A stretch of 64,000 bases of DNA from JBDWFY01 sp965275915 (lineage in GTDB: Bacteria; Pseudomonadota; Alphaproteobacteria; Rhizobiales; Stappiaceae): the NCBI GenBank assembly GCA_965275915.1, contig CBDHYI010000008.1, positions 930,001 to 994,000 on the forward strand. The letters run 5' to 3'. The notes below the pieces were generated by a model. It was not told the origin of the DNA, ran no database searches, and saw only the letters and a program-made list of their open reading frames with translations. Made by a program: the position numbers and the translations under genes. Of this stretch, positions 24,714 through 33,610 are shown one piece after another. The first letter of the stretch is position 1; each line of letters starts with the position of its first letter.

Positions 24714-24944
24714 ATGAGTTCTGAGAAGATTGTCTGTGCGGGCGGTACGACATTTACCGTTGGCGGTCAGGTCAGTGACGATATCGTATGTGCTAAGCAC
24801 GGTAGTGTAACACCTGAGACTCCCGGATACGGATCGAAAATCAAGCCAAAGTCCGGGTCGAACCCGTTCCGCTCAAAGTCGAAAGAGCCGGCACACGGAT
24901 ACGATCCAGGATCGGTACCCGTCTCTAAAACAAGACACAGATGA
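24714..24944 (+). CDS. Small hypothetical protein
   Basis: 76 residues, polar and rich in Gly, Ser, Lys and Pro, with two cysteines and a CAKHG segment. It begins two bases after the previous stop, so it is probably read by coupled translation, but it has no clear ribosome-binding sequence of its own and codon use does not settle the matter. It could be the third gene of the protease unit. The 285 bases after it contain no gene; a tandem direct repeat of ATTGATACA lies at 25091-25108. Confidence 0.45.
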   Translation: MSSEKIVCAGGTTFTVGGQVSDDIVCAKHGSVTPETPGYGSKIKPKSGSNPFRSKSKEPAHGYDPGSVPVSKTRHR

Positions 24945-25229
24945 AAAAACACCGAGAAAACGCCGTGTGTTGTCCGCCCAACCATGCCGTTTCTTATTCG
25001 GCAGCTGTACACAACGGCTGGGAAACCGAGCTTTGTGTAAATTCGGAGGGCTGTTCGGCCGCTCTCTTTTTCGTGATCGGAATTCGTCAAATTGATACAA
25101 TTGATACAATCGGTGACATCAAACTGAAAACTGGTTCGGACACCTTCGTTTCAACGGCATAAAACGTACACGTGGTCCCATCCTACGTCCTAAAAATCGG
25201 GGCTCTGATCATCAAAACAGATAAAACAG

Positions 25230-27392
25230 ATGATGAGAGACCTATCAGGAAAATCCGACTTGCCGTCTAAATTCAACGCTGCCGATGATATTGTCCGACC
25301 GGAACATATGACGGTCGGCGATATCACGCGCGTTGTTTTATCAGGTTTGCGCGACCGAACGGATATTGACGATCTCTGCCGGCGCGAGGGCATCTCCCGG
25401 CAACAATTCGACAGCTGGACCCATGCGTTTGTTCGTGCGGGGAAAAGGCAGCTTGCCGCCATATCAAATGAACCGGACAGACATGTAAGCCTTTTTCCGC
25501 AAATGCCGGCCGTCGATCTGTTGAGCGATACGATTGAGTCGTTGAGCGAGGGAGTTGCTCTGTTTGACGAGAACGACCGTCTGGTTCTGTTTAACAGCAG
25601 GCAGCGGGAACATCTTGATCCTGACGGGACTGTGTTGCGTATCGGCGGCCATCTTGCGGACATGACCCGCGAAGTCATTCAACAGGGGTCCATTCTGCCG
25701 CCTGAGGGACAGTCCGGCGAAGAGTTTGCGCTGTCGCTCCTGGACGCCGTGCGGGGCTGCGCGAAGGATGTTGATATCCCGGCATCGGGCGATAGGCACC
25801 TGCGCGGATCAGCTCACTACACACCGCTTGGCGGCCGTCTGATTACGATTGAGGACATTACGGAAAAGCGTCGGGCAGAGCAGGCTGAACGCGAGGCGGA
25901 CATGCTTCTGCGCAAAATCGTTGAGGCCTGTCCGACGAACTTCCTGGTTTCCCGTGTGTCCGACGGAAAGATCATTTACTGCCCGCCGGCATCGCGTGAA
26001 CGGTTTGGCGATATTGAAACGACGCTCAGTTTCTTCCTGGCACCCGAAGACCGGGAGACTTATCTGGCGGCGTTGCTGCCGACGGGAAGTCTTGACGACT
26101 ACAGGGTCCGCTTTCGGCGCGCGGACGGCTCGATCATGGATGGTATGACGGCAGCCCGCGTGACGGATTACAAGGGGGAAGACGTAATCGTCTCCGCCAC
26201 CCGCGATATCTCCAATGAGCTGGCCATGCAGGCGGAATTGGAGCACCAGCGGGAAATGGTGCACCAGAATGAAAAACTGTCCGCCCTTGGAGAACTGCTG
26301 GCCGGTGTGGCGCATGAGCTTAACAACCCGCTTTCCATTGTCGTTGGATATGCGCTGATGTTGCGGGAAAAAATCGAGAATCCGAAACAAAAGCGGCAAG
26401 TGGAACGGATCGGCGATGCTGCAGAGCGTTGCGCCAAGATCGTAAAGACATTTCTGGCGATGGCCCGGCAGCGTCCGGCCAATATCGAGGCATGTGCCAT
26501 ATCCGAGATTGTCGAGATGGCTGTCGATGTGGCCGGTTACGGCCTGAGGGCAAATGGGACCCGGATTTACCTTGAGCTTGACCCTGATCTCCCGCCGGTC
26601 GGAGTCGACCGGGACCAGATTGTCCAGGTTTTCACGAACCTCATTGTCAATGCTGAGCATGCTCTAAGAGGTCTTGGGGAACGGGGATGTCTCACCGTTC
26701 GTTCGTCCCGTGATCAAGCAGCCGACCTGGTGAAGATCGAAATTATCGACAATGGCAGGGGTATGAAACCGGAGGTTCAGGCGCGGATTTTCGAACCGTT
26801 TTTCACCACCAAGGGTGTGGGTGTGGGAACCGGTGTCGGACTTGCCTTCTGCCATCGGGTCGTCACCACCCACGGTGGCACACTGTCCGTGCGATCGAAA
26901 CCGGGCGATGGCGCCTGTTTTACGGTGGGATTGCCGATCGCCGCCTATGACGAAGATGCGGCCGGACCGGCACCCCAAATGGGCCGCAGTGCAGCAGGGC
27001 AGCGTATTCTGGTGGTCGACGACGAAGTGGGTGTTACCGATCTGATGCGCGATATACTGGAAGATGCGGGCTATGATGTCGACACGGAGAATGATGCAAG
27101 GTCGGCGCTTAAACGGCTGAATTCGCAGACCTATGACGCCGTATTAAGCGATTTCAAAATGCCGGGGTTTGATGGCGAGGCGTTGCTGAAGCACATAAAA
27201 ATGACCTCTGCGCATCATGCGGATCGGATAGCGTTTATCACGGGCGATGCCATGAGCGAGAAGGTGTCCGGTTTTCTTGAGACGGCCGCGATAGAGTATC
27301 TTGAAAAACCGATAGCACCCGCTGATGTGCTTGAACTGGTGGAAGGACTTTGCAGCCGGAACGGGGAGGGGCTTCAAAATGACGATCAATAA
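25230..27392 (+). CDS. Hybrid PAS histidine kinase with transposase-like HTH
   Basis: 720-residue cytoplasmic kinase with no membrane helix. Residues 30-78 resemble the helix-turn-helix of IS3-type OrfA transposases (LCRREGISRQQFDSWTHAFVRAGKRQL). Two PAS domains follow (about 100-200 and 225-330), the second entering through an ITEKRRAEQAEREADML linker. The HisKA domain has the phospho-acceptor H362 (VAHELNNPLS). The ATPase domain has an N-box and DNGRGMKPEVQARIFEPFFTTK. A C-terminal receiver has D641 (VLSDFKMPGFDG). The response regulator gene overlaps its 3' end. Signal unknown; cytosolic sensing by PAS is likely. Confidence 0.9.
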   Translation: MMRDLSGKSDLPSKFNAADDIVRPEHMTVGDITRVVLSGLRDRTDIDDLCRREGISRQQFDSWTHAFVRAGKRQLAAISNEPDRHVSLFPQMPAVDLLSDTIESLSEGVALFDENDRLVLFNSRQREHLDPDGTVLRIGGHLADMTREVIQQGSILPPEGQSGEEFALSLLDAVRGCAKDVDIPASGDRHLRGSAHYTPLGGRLITIEDITEKRRAEQAEREADMLLRKIVEACPTNFLVSRVSDGKIIYCPPASRERFGDIETTLSFFLAPEDRETYLAALLPTGSLDDYRVRFRRADGSIMDGMTAARVTDYKGEDVIVSATRDISNELAMQAELEHQREMVHQNEKLSALGELLAGVAHELNNPLSIVVGYALMLREKIENPKQKRQVERIGDAAERCAKIVKTFLAMARQRPANIEACAISEIVEMAVDVAGYGLRANGTRIYLELDPDLPPVGVDRDQIVQVFTNLIVNAEHALRGLGERGCLTVRSSRDQAADLVKIEIIDNGRGMKPEVQARIFEPFFTTKGVGVGTGVGLAFCHRVVTTHGGTLSVRSKPGDGACFTVGLPIAAYDEDAAGPAPQMGRSAAGQRILVVDDEVGVTDLMRDILEDAGYDVDTENDARSALKRLNSQTYDAVLSDFKMPGFDGEALLKHIKMTSAHHADRIAFITGDAMSEKVSGFLETAAIEYLEKPIAPADVLELVEGLCSRNGEGLQNDDQ

Positions 27393-28095
27393 TGCCCGCA
27401 TTCTCGTTTGCGATGATGAGCCGCATTTGCGTGAAATGGTCGGGGAATATTTCACTGACCGGGGTTATCAGGTGGTTGAAGCTCCCGACGCCGAAAAAAT
27501 GTTTCGGCTGATGAAGGACAATCCGGCAGATCTGATCGTTCTGGACATCAATATGCCGGGCGAGGACGGTCTTACCGCATTGCGGACTCTGCGCGCGCTT
27601 TCCGACGTGCCGGTTATCATGCTGACGGCGGCGGCGGACGTGGTTGATCGGGTGATCGGTCTTGAAATGGGGGCTGATGACTATCTTGGCAAACCGGTCG
27701 ACCTGAGGGAACTGGAAGCGCGGGTGAAAGTGGCTCTTCGTCGTCGCGGCCGAGCGGCCGGGAAAGAGGAGAGCGGTTCGGAAGACGACACGAAAGGCGT
27801 TGTGCCGGTCGGCACCTGCCGTCTGGACCTGGATGCGGCACGCCTTTTCGGCGCTGACGGCAATGAAATGGCGATGACGGCTATGGAATTCAGCCTGCTC
27901 AAGGTGTTTGTCGAAAACCGGGGTCGGGTTCTGAACCGCGCGCAACTGCTGGAACAGGCTCATGATCGGGGCTGGGAACCGTTTGACCGGTCAATCGACC
28001 TCAGAATTTCCCGGCTTCGCAAGAAAATAGAGGTCAATCCGTCCAAGCCCGAAACGCTGAGGACCGTGCGCGGCGTGGGCTATATATTCGGGTGA
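27379..28095 (+). CDS. OmpR-family response regulator
   Basis: 238 residues: receiver domain with the acidic pair C-D-D-E and phospho-acceptor D56 (IVLDINMPGEDG), then a winged-helix DNA-binding domain (MTAMEFSLLKVFVENRGRVLNRAQLL, DRSIDLRISRLRKKIE, LRTVRGVGYIF). The start is the ATG at 27379, preceded by GGAGGGG and lying inside the last codons of the kinase gene. This tight overlap makes it the cognate regulator, probably the final acceptor of a phosphorelay from the hybrid kinase. Confidence 0.93.
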   Translation: MTINNARILVCDDEPHLREMVGEYFTDRGYQVVEAPDAEKMFRLMKDNPADLIVLDINMPGEDGLTALRTLRALSDVPVIMLTAAADVVDRVIGLEMGADDYLGKPVDLRELEARVKVALRRRGRAAGKEESGSEDDTKGVVPVGTCRLDLDAARLFGADGNEMAMTAMEFSLLKVFVENRGRVLNRAQLLEQAHDRGWEPFDRSIDLRISRLRKKIEVNPSKPETLRTVRGVGYIFG

Positions 28096-28161
28096 GTCCG
28101 GTTTGATGATCGACTGAGAGGAAATGGTCTGACTTTGCCGGAGAGGACGGGAGCAGTGGCA

Positions 28162-28836
28162 ATGTCTGCGGATCGGGATATCCTGGAGCGGGAGGGGCGC
28201 ATTTGGTTGCGCAATGCGCTCAACGGAAAGGATCTGGCGGATTTTGATGCCCTCTTGAACACTGGCAGTAAGCCGGGGCAGCGTCTTTCGATTGCCGAGT
28301 CCGGATCTGGTCTTAGGAGCGCTTTGGGCCCAAAATCGAGACTATCCAGATCTGTTCAGACGGTCTTACCCGGCGCGCGGCCGGTTCGTATGGTTTCCTT
28401 CAATAAGACACCGGAGCAGAACTGGGGTGTCCCCTGGCATCAGGATCGCATTATTGCCGTCAAAGAGAAACAGGATGTATCCGATTTTGCGGGATGGTCC
28501 TGCAAGGGCGGCCAATGGCACTGCGAGCCACCGGTTGAGTTGCCGGAACGGATGATTTTTGTTCGTGTCCATCTGGACGACACCGATACCGAAAATGGCT
28601 GTCTTGAAATTGCCCTTCGCTCGCATGGCCGGGGCGGCATCAGTGCGAAAGACGCAGTCGCGCAGGCAGACACGTTTGAAACGGAGGTTTGCCGGGCCCG
28701 CCGGGGCGATGTGCTGATCCTCAAAATGTTGCTCCTGCACCGGTCTCTGCCGGCCATTGAGCCGACGAGCCGTCGGACCTTTCGGATGGACTATTCCGTG
28801 GACACGTTGCCGACACCGCTAAGATGGGCGCTCTGA
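28162..28836 (+). CDS. Phytanoyl-CoA dioxygenase family protein
   Basis: 224-residue Fe(II)/2-oxoglutarate oxygenase. The iron ligands are visible as HxD in VPWHQDRII and the distal histidine in LLLHRSLP, and the 2-oxoglutarate arginine in SRRTFRMDY. The ATG at 28162 with GGGAG upstream is preferred to a TTG at 28135. It lies eight bases before the acetyltransferase gene, suggesting co-transcription. Substrate unknown. Confidence 0.85.
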   Translation: MSADRDILEREGRIWLRNALNGKDLADFDALLNTGSKPGQRLSIAESGSGLRSALGPKSRLSRSVQTVLPGARPVRMVSFNKTPEQNWGVPWHQDRIIAVKEKQDVSDFAGWSCKGGQWHCEPPVELPERMIFVRVHLDDTDTENGCLEIALRSHGRGGISAKDAVAQADTFETEVCRARRGDVLILKMLLLHRSLPAIEPTSRRTFRMDYSVDTLPTPLRWAL

Positions 28837-28843
28837 AATTCTG

Positions 28844-29410
28844 ATGGACCGAACTGACATCATCGCGGAAGGTCCAAATGTGCAGTTGCGGTTTCTCATG
28901 CCTGATGATGCGAAGGCGATGTTCGACAGCCTGTCGGACGAAGAGTCCATGCGCCTGACCGGAACGCGTGAGGCTTTTACCCTTGAGCAGGTCGAAACCC
29001 ATTGCAGTCAGATAGAAACGGCTGATGACCGCGTCGACTTCGGGATACTCGCGAACGGCCGGTTGATCGGTGAGGTGGTTTTCAATCATATCGACAAGAC
29101 CAATCGATGCGCGTCGCTCAGGACGGCTATCTGGTATCGGGACATGCGCAATCGCGGATATGGCGGCGAGGCTCTGGCGCTTGCGCTCGAATATGGTTTT
29201 GAGACCCTTGAACTCAACCGGGTGGAGTTGGAGGTCTATGCGTTCAATCCCCGCGCCAGGCATGTCTATGAAAAGCTCGGATTTGTTCCGGAAGGCGTTC
29301 GTCGCGAAGCGTTGTGGTGGGATGGCCAACCGGTCGATGCCATCACTATGGGGCTCTTGCGGCCGGAATTCACCGCAGCAGTCTCATCAACCGCTTTGAA
29401 AGACCACTGA
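28844..29410 (+). CDS. GNAT-family N-acetyltransferase (RimJ/RimL-like)
   Basis: 188 residues of the acetyl-CoA-dependent GNAT fold: beta-strand IWYRDMRNRGYGGEALALAL contains the pyrophosphate-binding R/Q-x-x-G-x-G/A loop (RNRGYGGEA), and the C-terminus has FNPRARHVYEKLGFVPEGVRREA. This pattern is typical of RimJ/RimL-like enzymes that acetylate protein N-termini or small amines. Substrate unknown. A 7-bp inverted repeat (ACTGACA/TGTCAGT, 29406-29425) overlaps the stop codon. Confidence 0.88.
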   Translation: MDRTDIIAEGPNVQLRFLMPDDAKAMFDSLSDEESMRLTGTREAFTLEQVETHCSQIETADDRVDFGILANGRLIGEVVFNHIDKTNRCASLRTAIWYRDMRNRGYGGEALALALEYGFETLELNRVELEVYAFNPRARHVYEKLGFVPEGVRREALWWDGQPVDAITMGLLRPEFTAAVSSTALKDH

Positions 29411-29496
29411 CAGACCGTTGTCAGTTGATTTGAGTTAGAAATCTCCAACCAACAGAAACAGGCGGTTCGCTGCCTTATTGCTATGGACCGCCTGAT

Positions 29497-30630
29497 ATGG
29501 CCGAACCGCTCAAGAACCTATTCAATGTTAAGATCATCACTCTGATGGGGGACATACTAAGCCGAAACTCCGTTGCTTTTGATCGCGGAAAATTCATTGC
29601 CGCCGCGACCCGTGATCTTGAGACGCTGGAGCTGAAAGAGCGCTCTGCCCGGATCAAGCATGCGTTAGAGCGAACTCTGCCGTCAGATTATAGTCAGGCC
29701 TGTGAGTTGATGCTGTCGTCCCTCCATCCTGAAGACAATGTCGACCTGACCGATACGTCCATCGAACCGCGCGGCATCAGGGGCTGGGCGGTCATGCCGA
29801 TGGCCGAGTACGTTGCTGAGCATGGCCTTGAGGATTTCGATGACAGCCTTGATATCTTGAAGGAGTTTACCAAGCGTTTCACTTCGGAGTTTGCGGTCCG
29901 GCACTTCTTTCTGGCTGATACGGCCCGGACTCTGAAGCATGTCCGCGGTTGGGCTGCGGATGAAAACTATCATGTAAGGCGGCTGGCATCTGAAGGCTCA
30001 CGGCCCCGCCTGCCTTGGGGACTCCGATTGCCGGAGTTCGTCAAGGACCCCGCACCGCTCCTGCCGATTCTTGAGATGTTGAAGGACGATCCGGAGGACT
30101 ATGTTCGGCGGTCCGTTGCCAATAACCTCAATGATATTGCCAAGGACCATCCGGATCTTGTCGCCGATGTGGCCGGCCGCTGGCTGGCGGATGCCGGACA
30201 GGATCGGAGGCGGCTTGTCAAACATGCGTGTCGCACGCTGATCAAGCAAGGACATGAGCCGACGCTCGAAGCGCTGGGATATTCCCGACCGGCTGTCGAT
30301 GTTGAGCCGGTCGATCTGAAAACGCCGATTGTGACGTTGGGTGAAAGCCTGGAATTCGGATTGGCCCTTCGGTCCGGATCAAACCGGACGCAACCGCTGA
30401 TCATTGACTTCGTGGTTCATCACCGCAAAGCAAACGGAGAGCTGTCCCCGAAAGTATTCAAATGGAAAGTCACTGAACTGCCTGCCAACGCGAGCATGAC
30501 TCTTACAAAAAGCCATCCGATAAAACCGATCACCACTCGGGTTTATTACCCCGGCCGACATGAGCTGGAAATAAAGATAAATGGTGTGGGCTTCGGCAAA
30601 ACATCCTTTGAGTTGCGGGTTCCGGACTGA
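29497..30630 (+). CDS. DNA alkylation repair protein (HEAT-like)
   Basis: 377 residues. The first 270 form an all-helical HEAT-like array (YVRRSVANNLNDIAKDHPDLVADVAGRWL) typical of bacterial DNA alkylation repair proteins of the AlkC/AlkD superfamily. The last 90 residues form a beta-rich domain (SLEFGLALRSGSN ... RVYYPGRHELEIKINGVGFG), an Ig-like extension also seen in AlkC. No ribosome-binding sequence is evident before the ATG. An 8-bp inverted repeat around GGCGGT/ACCGCC lies just upstream. Likely removes N3/N7 alkyl purines; exact specificity unproven. Confidence 0.8.
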   Translation: MAEPLKNLFNVKIITLMGDILSRNSVAFDRGKFIAAATRDLETLELKERSARIKHALERTLPSDYSQACELMLSSLHPEDNVDLTDTSIEPRGIRGWAVMPMAEYVAEHGLEDFDDSLDILKEFTKRFTSEFAVRHFFLADTARTLKHVRGWAADENYHVRRLASEGSRPRLPWGLRLPEFVKDPAPLLPILEMLKDDPEDYVRRSVANNLNDIAKDHPDLVADVAGRWLADAGQDRRRLVKHACRTLIKQGHEPTLEALGYSRPAVDVEPVDLKTPIVTLGESLEFGLALRSGSNRTQPLIIDFVVHHRKANGELSPKVFKWKVTELPANASMTLTKSHPIKPITTRVYYPGRHELEIKINGVGFGKTSFELRVPD

Positions 30631-30650
30631 TCTGGATTCAGACGCTTCTT

Positions 30651-31592
30651 TTAGCCTTCGTCAAAAAACGCGTCGGTGACAACTCTCTTGCCGAGCATGA
30701 AGGCATCGGCAACGTGGCGTAGCGGCGCAATGTCGACATCGCTTGTTCCGGTTTTGAGAAGCGATGCGAGTTTTTTGTAGATTTCAGGATATTCCGCCTC
30801 CGGACCGATGGATATGGATTCGCCGTCAATGACCATTTCGCTGCCGCCTTTTGACAACTCAAGCGCTCCTCCGTCCGTCTCAACATGAATGTCCCAGCTC
30901 TGCGGGCCTGTTTGGCGCCAGTCGATATCGGCCTCTATTGCCGTTCCGAGCGCATCGGAAAAGGCCAGTTTTGCGGCAATCGGCGTTTCGCAATTTTCCG
31001 GAAACTCAAGCAAAGCGTTTGTCAGATGCATTGGCTCAGGCAGAATTTCGGTGACAATGGAAAGGGCATTGATGCCGGGGTCGAACACACCAAGTCCGCC
31101 GGCCTGCCAGATCCATTTCTGGCCGGGATGCCAGTGTTTTACGTCCTCCTTCCAGACAACGGAGACTTTGCTGACGGTCCTCGATGCCAGCCAGTCTTTT
31201 GCCGCCGCGACAGCCGGAGCATGGCGCGAATGCCAGGTGGCGAAAAGCGTAAGGTTTTGTGCTTTTGCCAGATCCGTAAGCGCCGCAACTTCACTCAAGG
31301 TCGCACCGGGTGGCTTTTCAAGCAGAACGTGGCGACCGGCTGCCAAGGCTTTGGCCGCCATTTGATAGCGCACCTGCGGCGGATTGCACAAAGCAACACA
31401 GGTGATGTCGGGCCGGGCGTCCAGCAGAGAGGCTATCGATGAAAAATTTTCCACACCTTCGATACCGCCACTTCCGCTGATCGTTGCCGCCAGCTCGAAA
31501 TCGGGATTCGCGGCAATAGCGGGAATATGCTGATCTCGCGCGATTTTTCCAACGCCGATAATGGCAACTTTAAAGGGCGGTGTTAATGACAT
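30651..31592 (-). CDS. Gfo/Idh/MocA oxidoreductase, D-galactose 1-dehydrogenase-like
   Basis: 313 residues with an N-terminal Rossmann fold (VAIIGVGKIARDQHIPAI) and the catalytic EKP motif (HVLLEKPPGATL). The C-terminal domain reads WIWQAGGLGVFDPGINALSIVTEILPEP, which I associate with NAD(P)-dependent D-galactose 1-dehydrogenase. It would oxidise galactose (or a related aldose such as L-arabinose) to the lactone. No other sugar-pathway gene is adjacent, so the substrate call is moderate. Confidence 0.78.
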   Translation of the reverse strand: MSLTPPFKVAIIGVGKIARDQHIPAIAANPDFELAATISGSGGIEGVENFSSIASLLDARPDITCVALCNPPQVRYQMAAKALAAGRHVLLEKPPGATLSEVAALTDLAKAQNLTLFATWHSRHAPAVAAAKDWLASRTVSKVSVVWKEDVKHWHPGQKWIWQAGGLGVFDPGINALSIVTEILPEPMHLTNALLEFPENCETPIAAKLAFSDALGTAIEADIDWRQTGPQSWDIHVETDGGALELSKGGSEMVIDGESISIGPEAEYPEIYKKLASLLKTGTSDVDIAPLRHVADAFMLGKRVVTDAFFDEG

Positions 31593-31690
31593 GGAACTCT
31601 TTCGACGATTTGCTCGGCAGTTACGACATCACGGGAAATTGGCATACCGTTTAGCACCGGGCGCATCAAGGTCTGCCGCCGACGATCCGG

Positions 31691-32113
31691 TCATTTCCTT
31701 CGGTGATACATCAGCGCCCGGCCAATGCACCAGGCCAGTGCATTCTCTTTCCCGCGAATCCTGTCTCTCAGGATCAATCCCCGGTTCTTCTCAAAATCGA
31801 ACTCATCCCCGAATTGATCGCGGAACTCTGAAATCAGGGTTGTCTGGCAATGGCAGAACAGGGCAGGGCGGCCTGCGGCATCCGTGCCCAGACGAATGGT
31901 CGTCCCGGACTTCGGTCGTATGGTCAGATAGCTGGGCTGCCCCCATTTCAGAGTCTCCACGATGTCTCCCGCGCCTTGCGTTCCGGCAGCTGTTTTAAAG
32001 ATCAGATCACGCAGCACAAGCAGGTCGGCGCGCACCTGCGCGGGGTAAGCTTCAAAGGCATTTGCGACATCATCGGGCAATGCCGGGGCGGTTTTTTGTT
32101 TCGCAGTTGACAT
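31691..32113 (-). CDS. DUF1801 domain protein
   Basis: 140 residues with ETLKWGQPSYLTIRPKSGTTIRLG and a C-terminal LAWCIGRALMYHRR. It is a more distant relative of the DUF1801 protein at 13300-13662. Stand-alone, minus strand. Role unknown. Confidence 0.78.
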   Translation of the reverse strand: MSTAKQKTAPALPDDVANAFEAYPAQVRADLLVLRDLIFKTAAGTQGAGDIVETLKWGQPSYLTIRPKSGTTIRLGTDAAGRPALFCHCQTTLISEFRDQFGDEFDFEKNRGLILRDRIRGKENALAWCIGRALMYHRRK

Positions 32114-32968
32114 GCTGTGTGCGCTCGTGAGGAGTGGAGTTCGAATGTCGAAACACTATGCCTGGTTTTGCTCAGATTGAAATGGTCCGGAATGGAATCT
32201 GTGAAGCGTTCAGTCGATTTCCCTTGTATTTCAAAGCGGTTGTGCCTAGAGAAACGTCGCGGTTTCCAATACCTGTGCCGCACCCTTCAACAAGAACTGG
32301 AGGTGTATCATGCCAAAATACAGATCAGACTCAGATTTGCCGTCCTTTTGAGGTCATGAGCAAACGCCGGAAGTTTTTCCCTTCCGAAACACATGTCAAA
32401 CGCGGTCATCGCTATGTCCATGGTGATGTGGAACTTATCGAAAAACCAGGCTCAGGACCCGCTAATTTCATCCATTCTGCGAGAGCAGATTTTGTTTTTG
32501 ACAAGGCGGAAAGGCGCAGGAAACCGTCCGGTTTTCAAGTCTTTCCAACGCGGTCAGGAACAAAATCTGCCTCGCCCTTCGGGTTTTGAAAGAAGTGTCC
32601 ACCTGAAGTGAATCAGGGATCGCAAAGGTATCCAACCTTTGCGTCTCCCTGGTTCTCTCCATTCGAACACTTCTTTCAAAACAGAATTGCATGAAATTAG
32701 CGAGTCCTGGGCCTAGGACGGAACGATCTGTGTCCTTGCGGATCAGGGCGCAGATTTCAAGAAGTGCTGCATGACGTCAAAGCGTTATGACGGCTCGCAG
32801 AAGGATGAGTATTTTTAGGGATTGAGCGTCCGGTGCCGACGCCTCTGGCGTCGGCATTTCTCCGCGATCTGCATTTACCGTTCATTGTTCGATCCAAAGC
32901 GAACTATTTTTTCTCCCGTCGTGCTAGAGAACTTCGACGAGACAAATTCGCTATTTGGGACAACAGCA
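32114..32968. other. 855-base gene-poor stretch holding a repeat element
   Basis: No gene is supported here. Its main content is the long inverted-repeat element at 32446-32717. The small open frames on both strands (for example 32134-32589 and 32468-32692) come from the symmetric repeat and lack ribosome-binding sites. Confidence 0.6.
32446..32717 (-). repeat. Full-length dispersed hairpin repeat (MITE-like)
   Basis: About 272 bases bounded by terminal inverted repeats of about 34 bases: 32446-32479 and the complement of 32682-32717 share AGGACnCGCTAATTTCAT. Inside are two hairpins. The right one has a perfect 16-bp outer stem (32583-32598 with 32667-32682, GTTTTGAAAGAAGTGT), then CAGGGA/TCCCTG (32614-32619 with 32646-32651) and CGCAAAGG/CCTTTGCG (32621-32628 with 32636-32643). 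The left one pairs GCAGATTTTGTT with AACAAAATCTGC. Related copies are at 60489-60659, 43858-43911 and 15923-15949. It encodes no transposase. Confidence 0.8.
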
Positions 32969-33610
32969 ATGGATCAGATCGCCAACTACCTGCCCGGCAT
33001 TCTTCTCGCTTACGGCGCTTTCCTGCTGTCGATCATGAGCCCGGGCCCGAACATTCTGGCGATCATGGGCACATCCATGAGTGTTGACCGGCCTTCGGGC
33101 CTTGCTCTGGCACTTGGCGTCGCCGGCGGCTCGTTCTGCTGGGCCGTGCTGACGGCGACGGGTCTGTCGGCACTGCTGGCCTCTTATGCTGTTGCCCTGA
33201 CGGTGATCAAAGTTGCCGGGGGTCTTTATCTGCTTTGGCTTGCTTACAGGTCTTTCAGGGCGGCTGCGTCCAAACACGACCTCATTGCAAAACCACTGGC
33301 GGGGAAGAGGTCGACCCGCAGCGGCTACTTTATTCGCGGGTTCACGGTCCAAATGACAAACCCGAAAGCGGCGCTTGCCTGGATCGCCATCATTTCGCTC
33401 GGTCTGCAACCGGACGCGCCGCTTTGGGTGGCTGTCGCAATCGTTGTCGGCACGACATTTTTCTCTCTGACAATTCATGCCCTTTACGCGCTCGTCTTTT
33501 CGTCTGCGCCGATGGTACGGCTTTACTCCCGTGCACGCAGGGCAATACAGGGATTGCTCGGAGCGTTCTTTGCCTTTGCCGGAATCCGGTTGCTGACAAG
33601 CCGTCTTTAA
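32969..33610 (+). CDS. LysE/RhtB-family exporter
   Basis: 213 residues with six hydrophobic segments and the family start LLSIMSPGPNILAIMGTSM (usual motif F-x-PGPxxL). It exports amino acids or similar metabolites. The open frame extends upstream to 32822, but the family alignment and GGGAC upstream favour the ATG at 32969. The 3' end overlaps the end of the aminotransferase gene by four bases (convergent). Confidence 0.85.
   Translation: MDQIANYLPGILLAYGAFLLSIMSPGPNILAIMGTSMSVDRPSGLALALGVAGGSFCWAVLTATGLSALLASYAVALTVIKVAGGLYLLWLAYRSFRAAASKHDLIAKPLAGKRSTRSGYFIRGFTVQMTNPKAALAWIAIISLGLQPDAPLWVAVAIVVGTTFFSLTIHALYALVFSSAPMVRLYSRARRAIQGLLGAFFAFAGIRLLTSRL

Noticed and set aside
25091..25108. Tandem ATTGATACA direct repeat as a possible CRISPR or iteron
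   Set aside because: Only two 9-base units with no spacer; too little for an array or an origin.
32468..32692. 74-codon frame similar to part of the frame at 60456-60854
   Set aside because: The similarity (MQFC-ERSVRM) at first looked like a conserved small protein, but it comes from two copies of a non-coding hairpin repeat.
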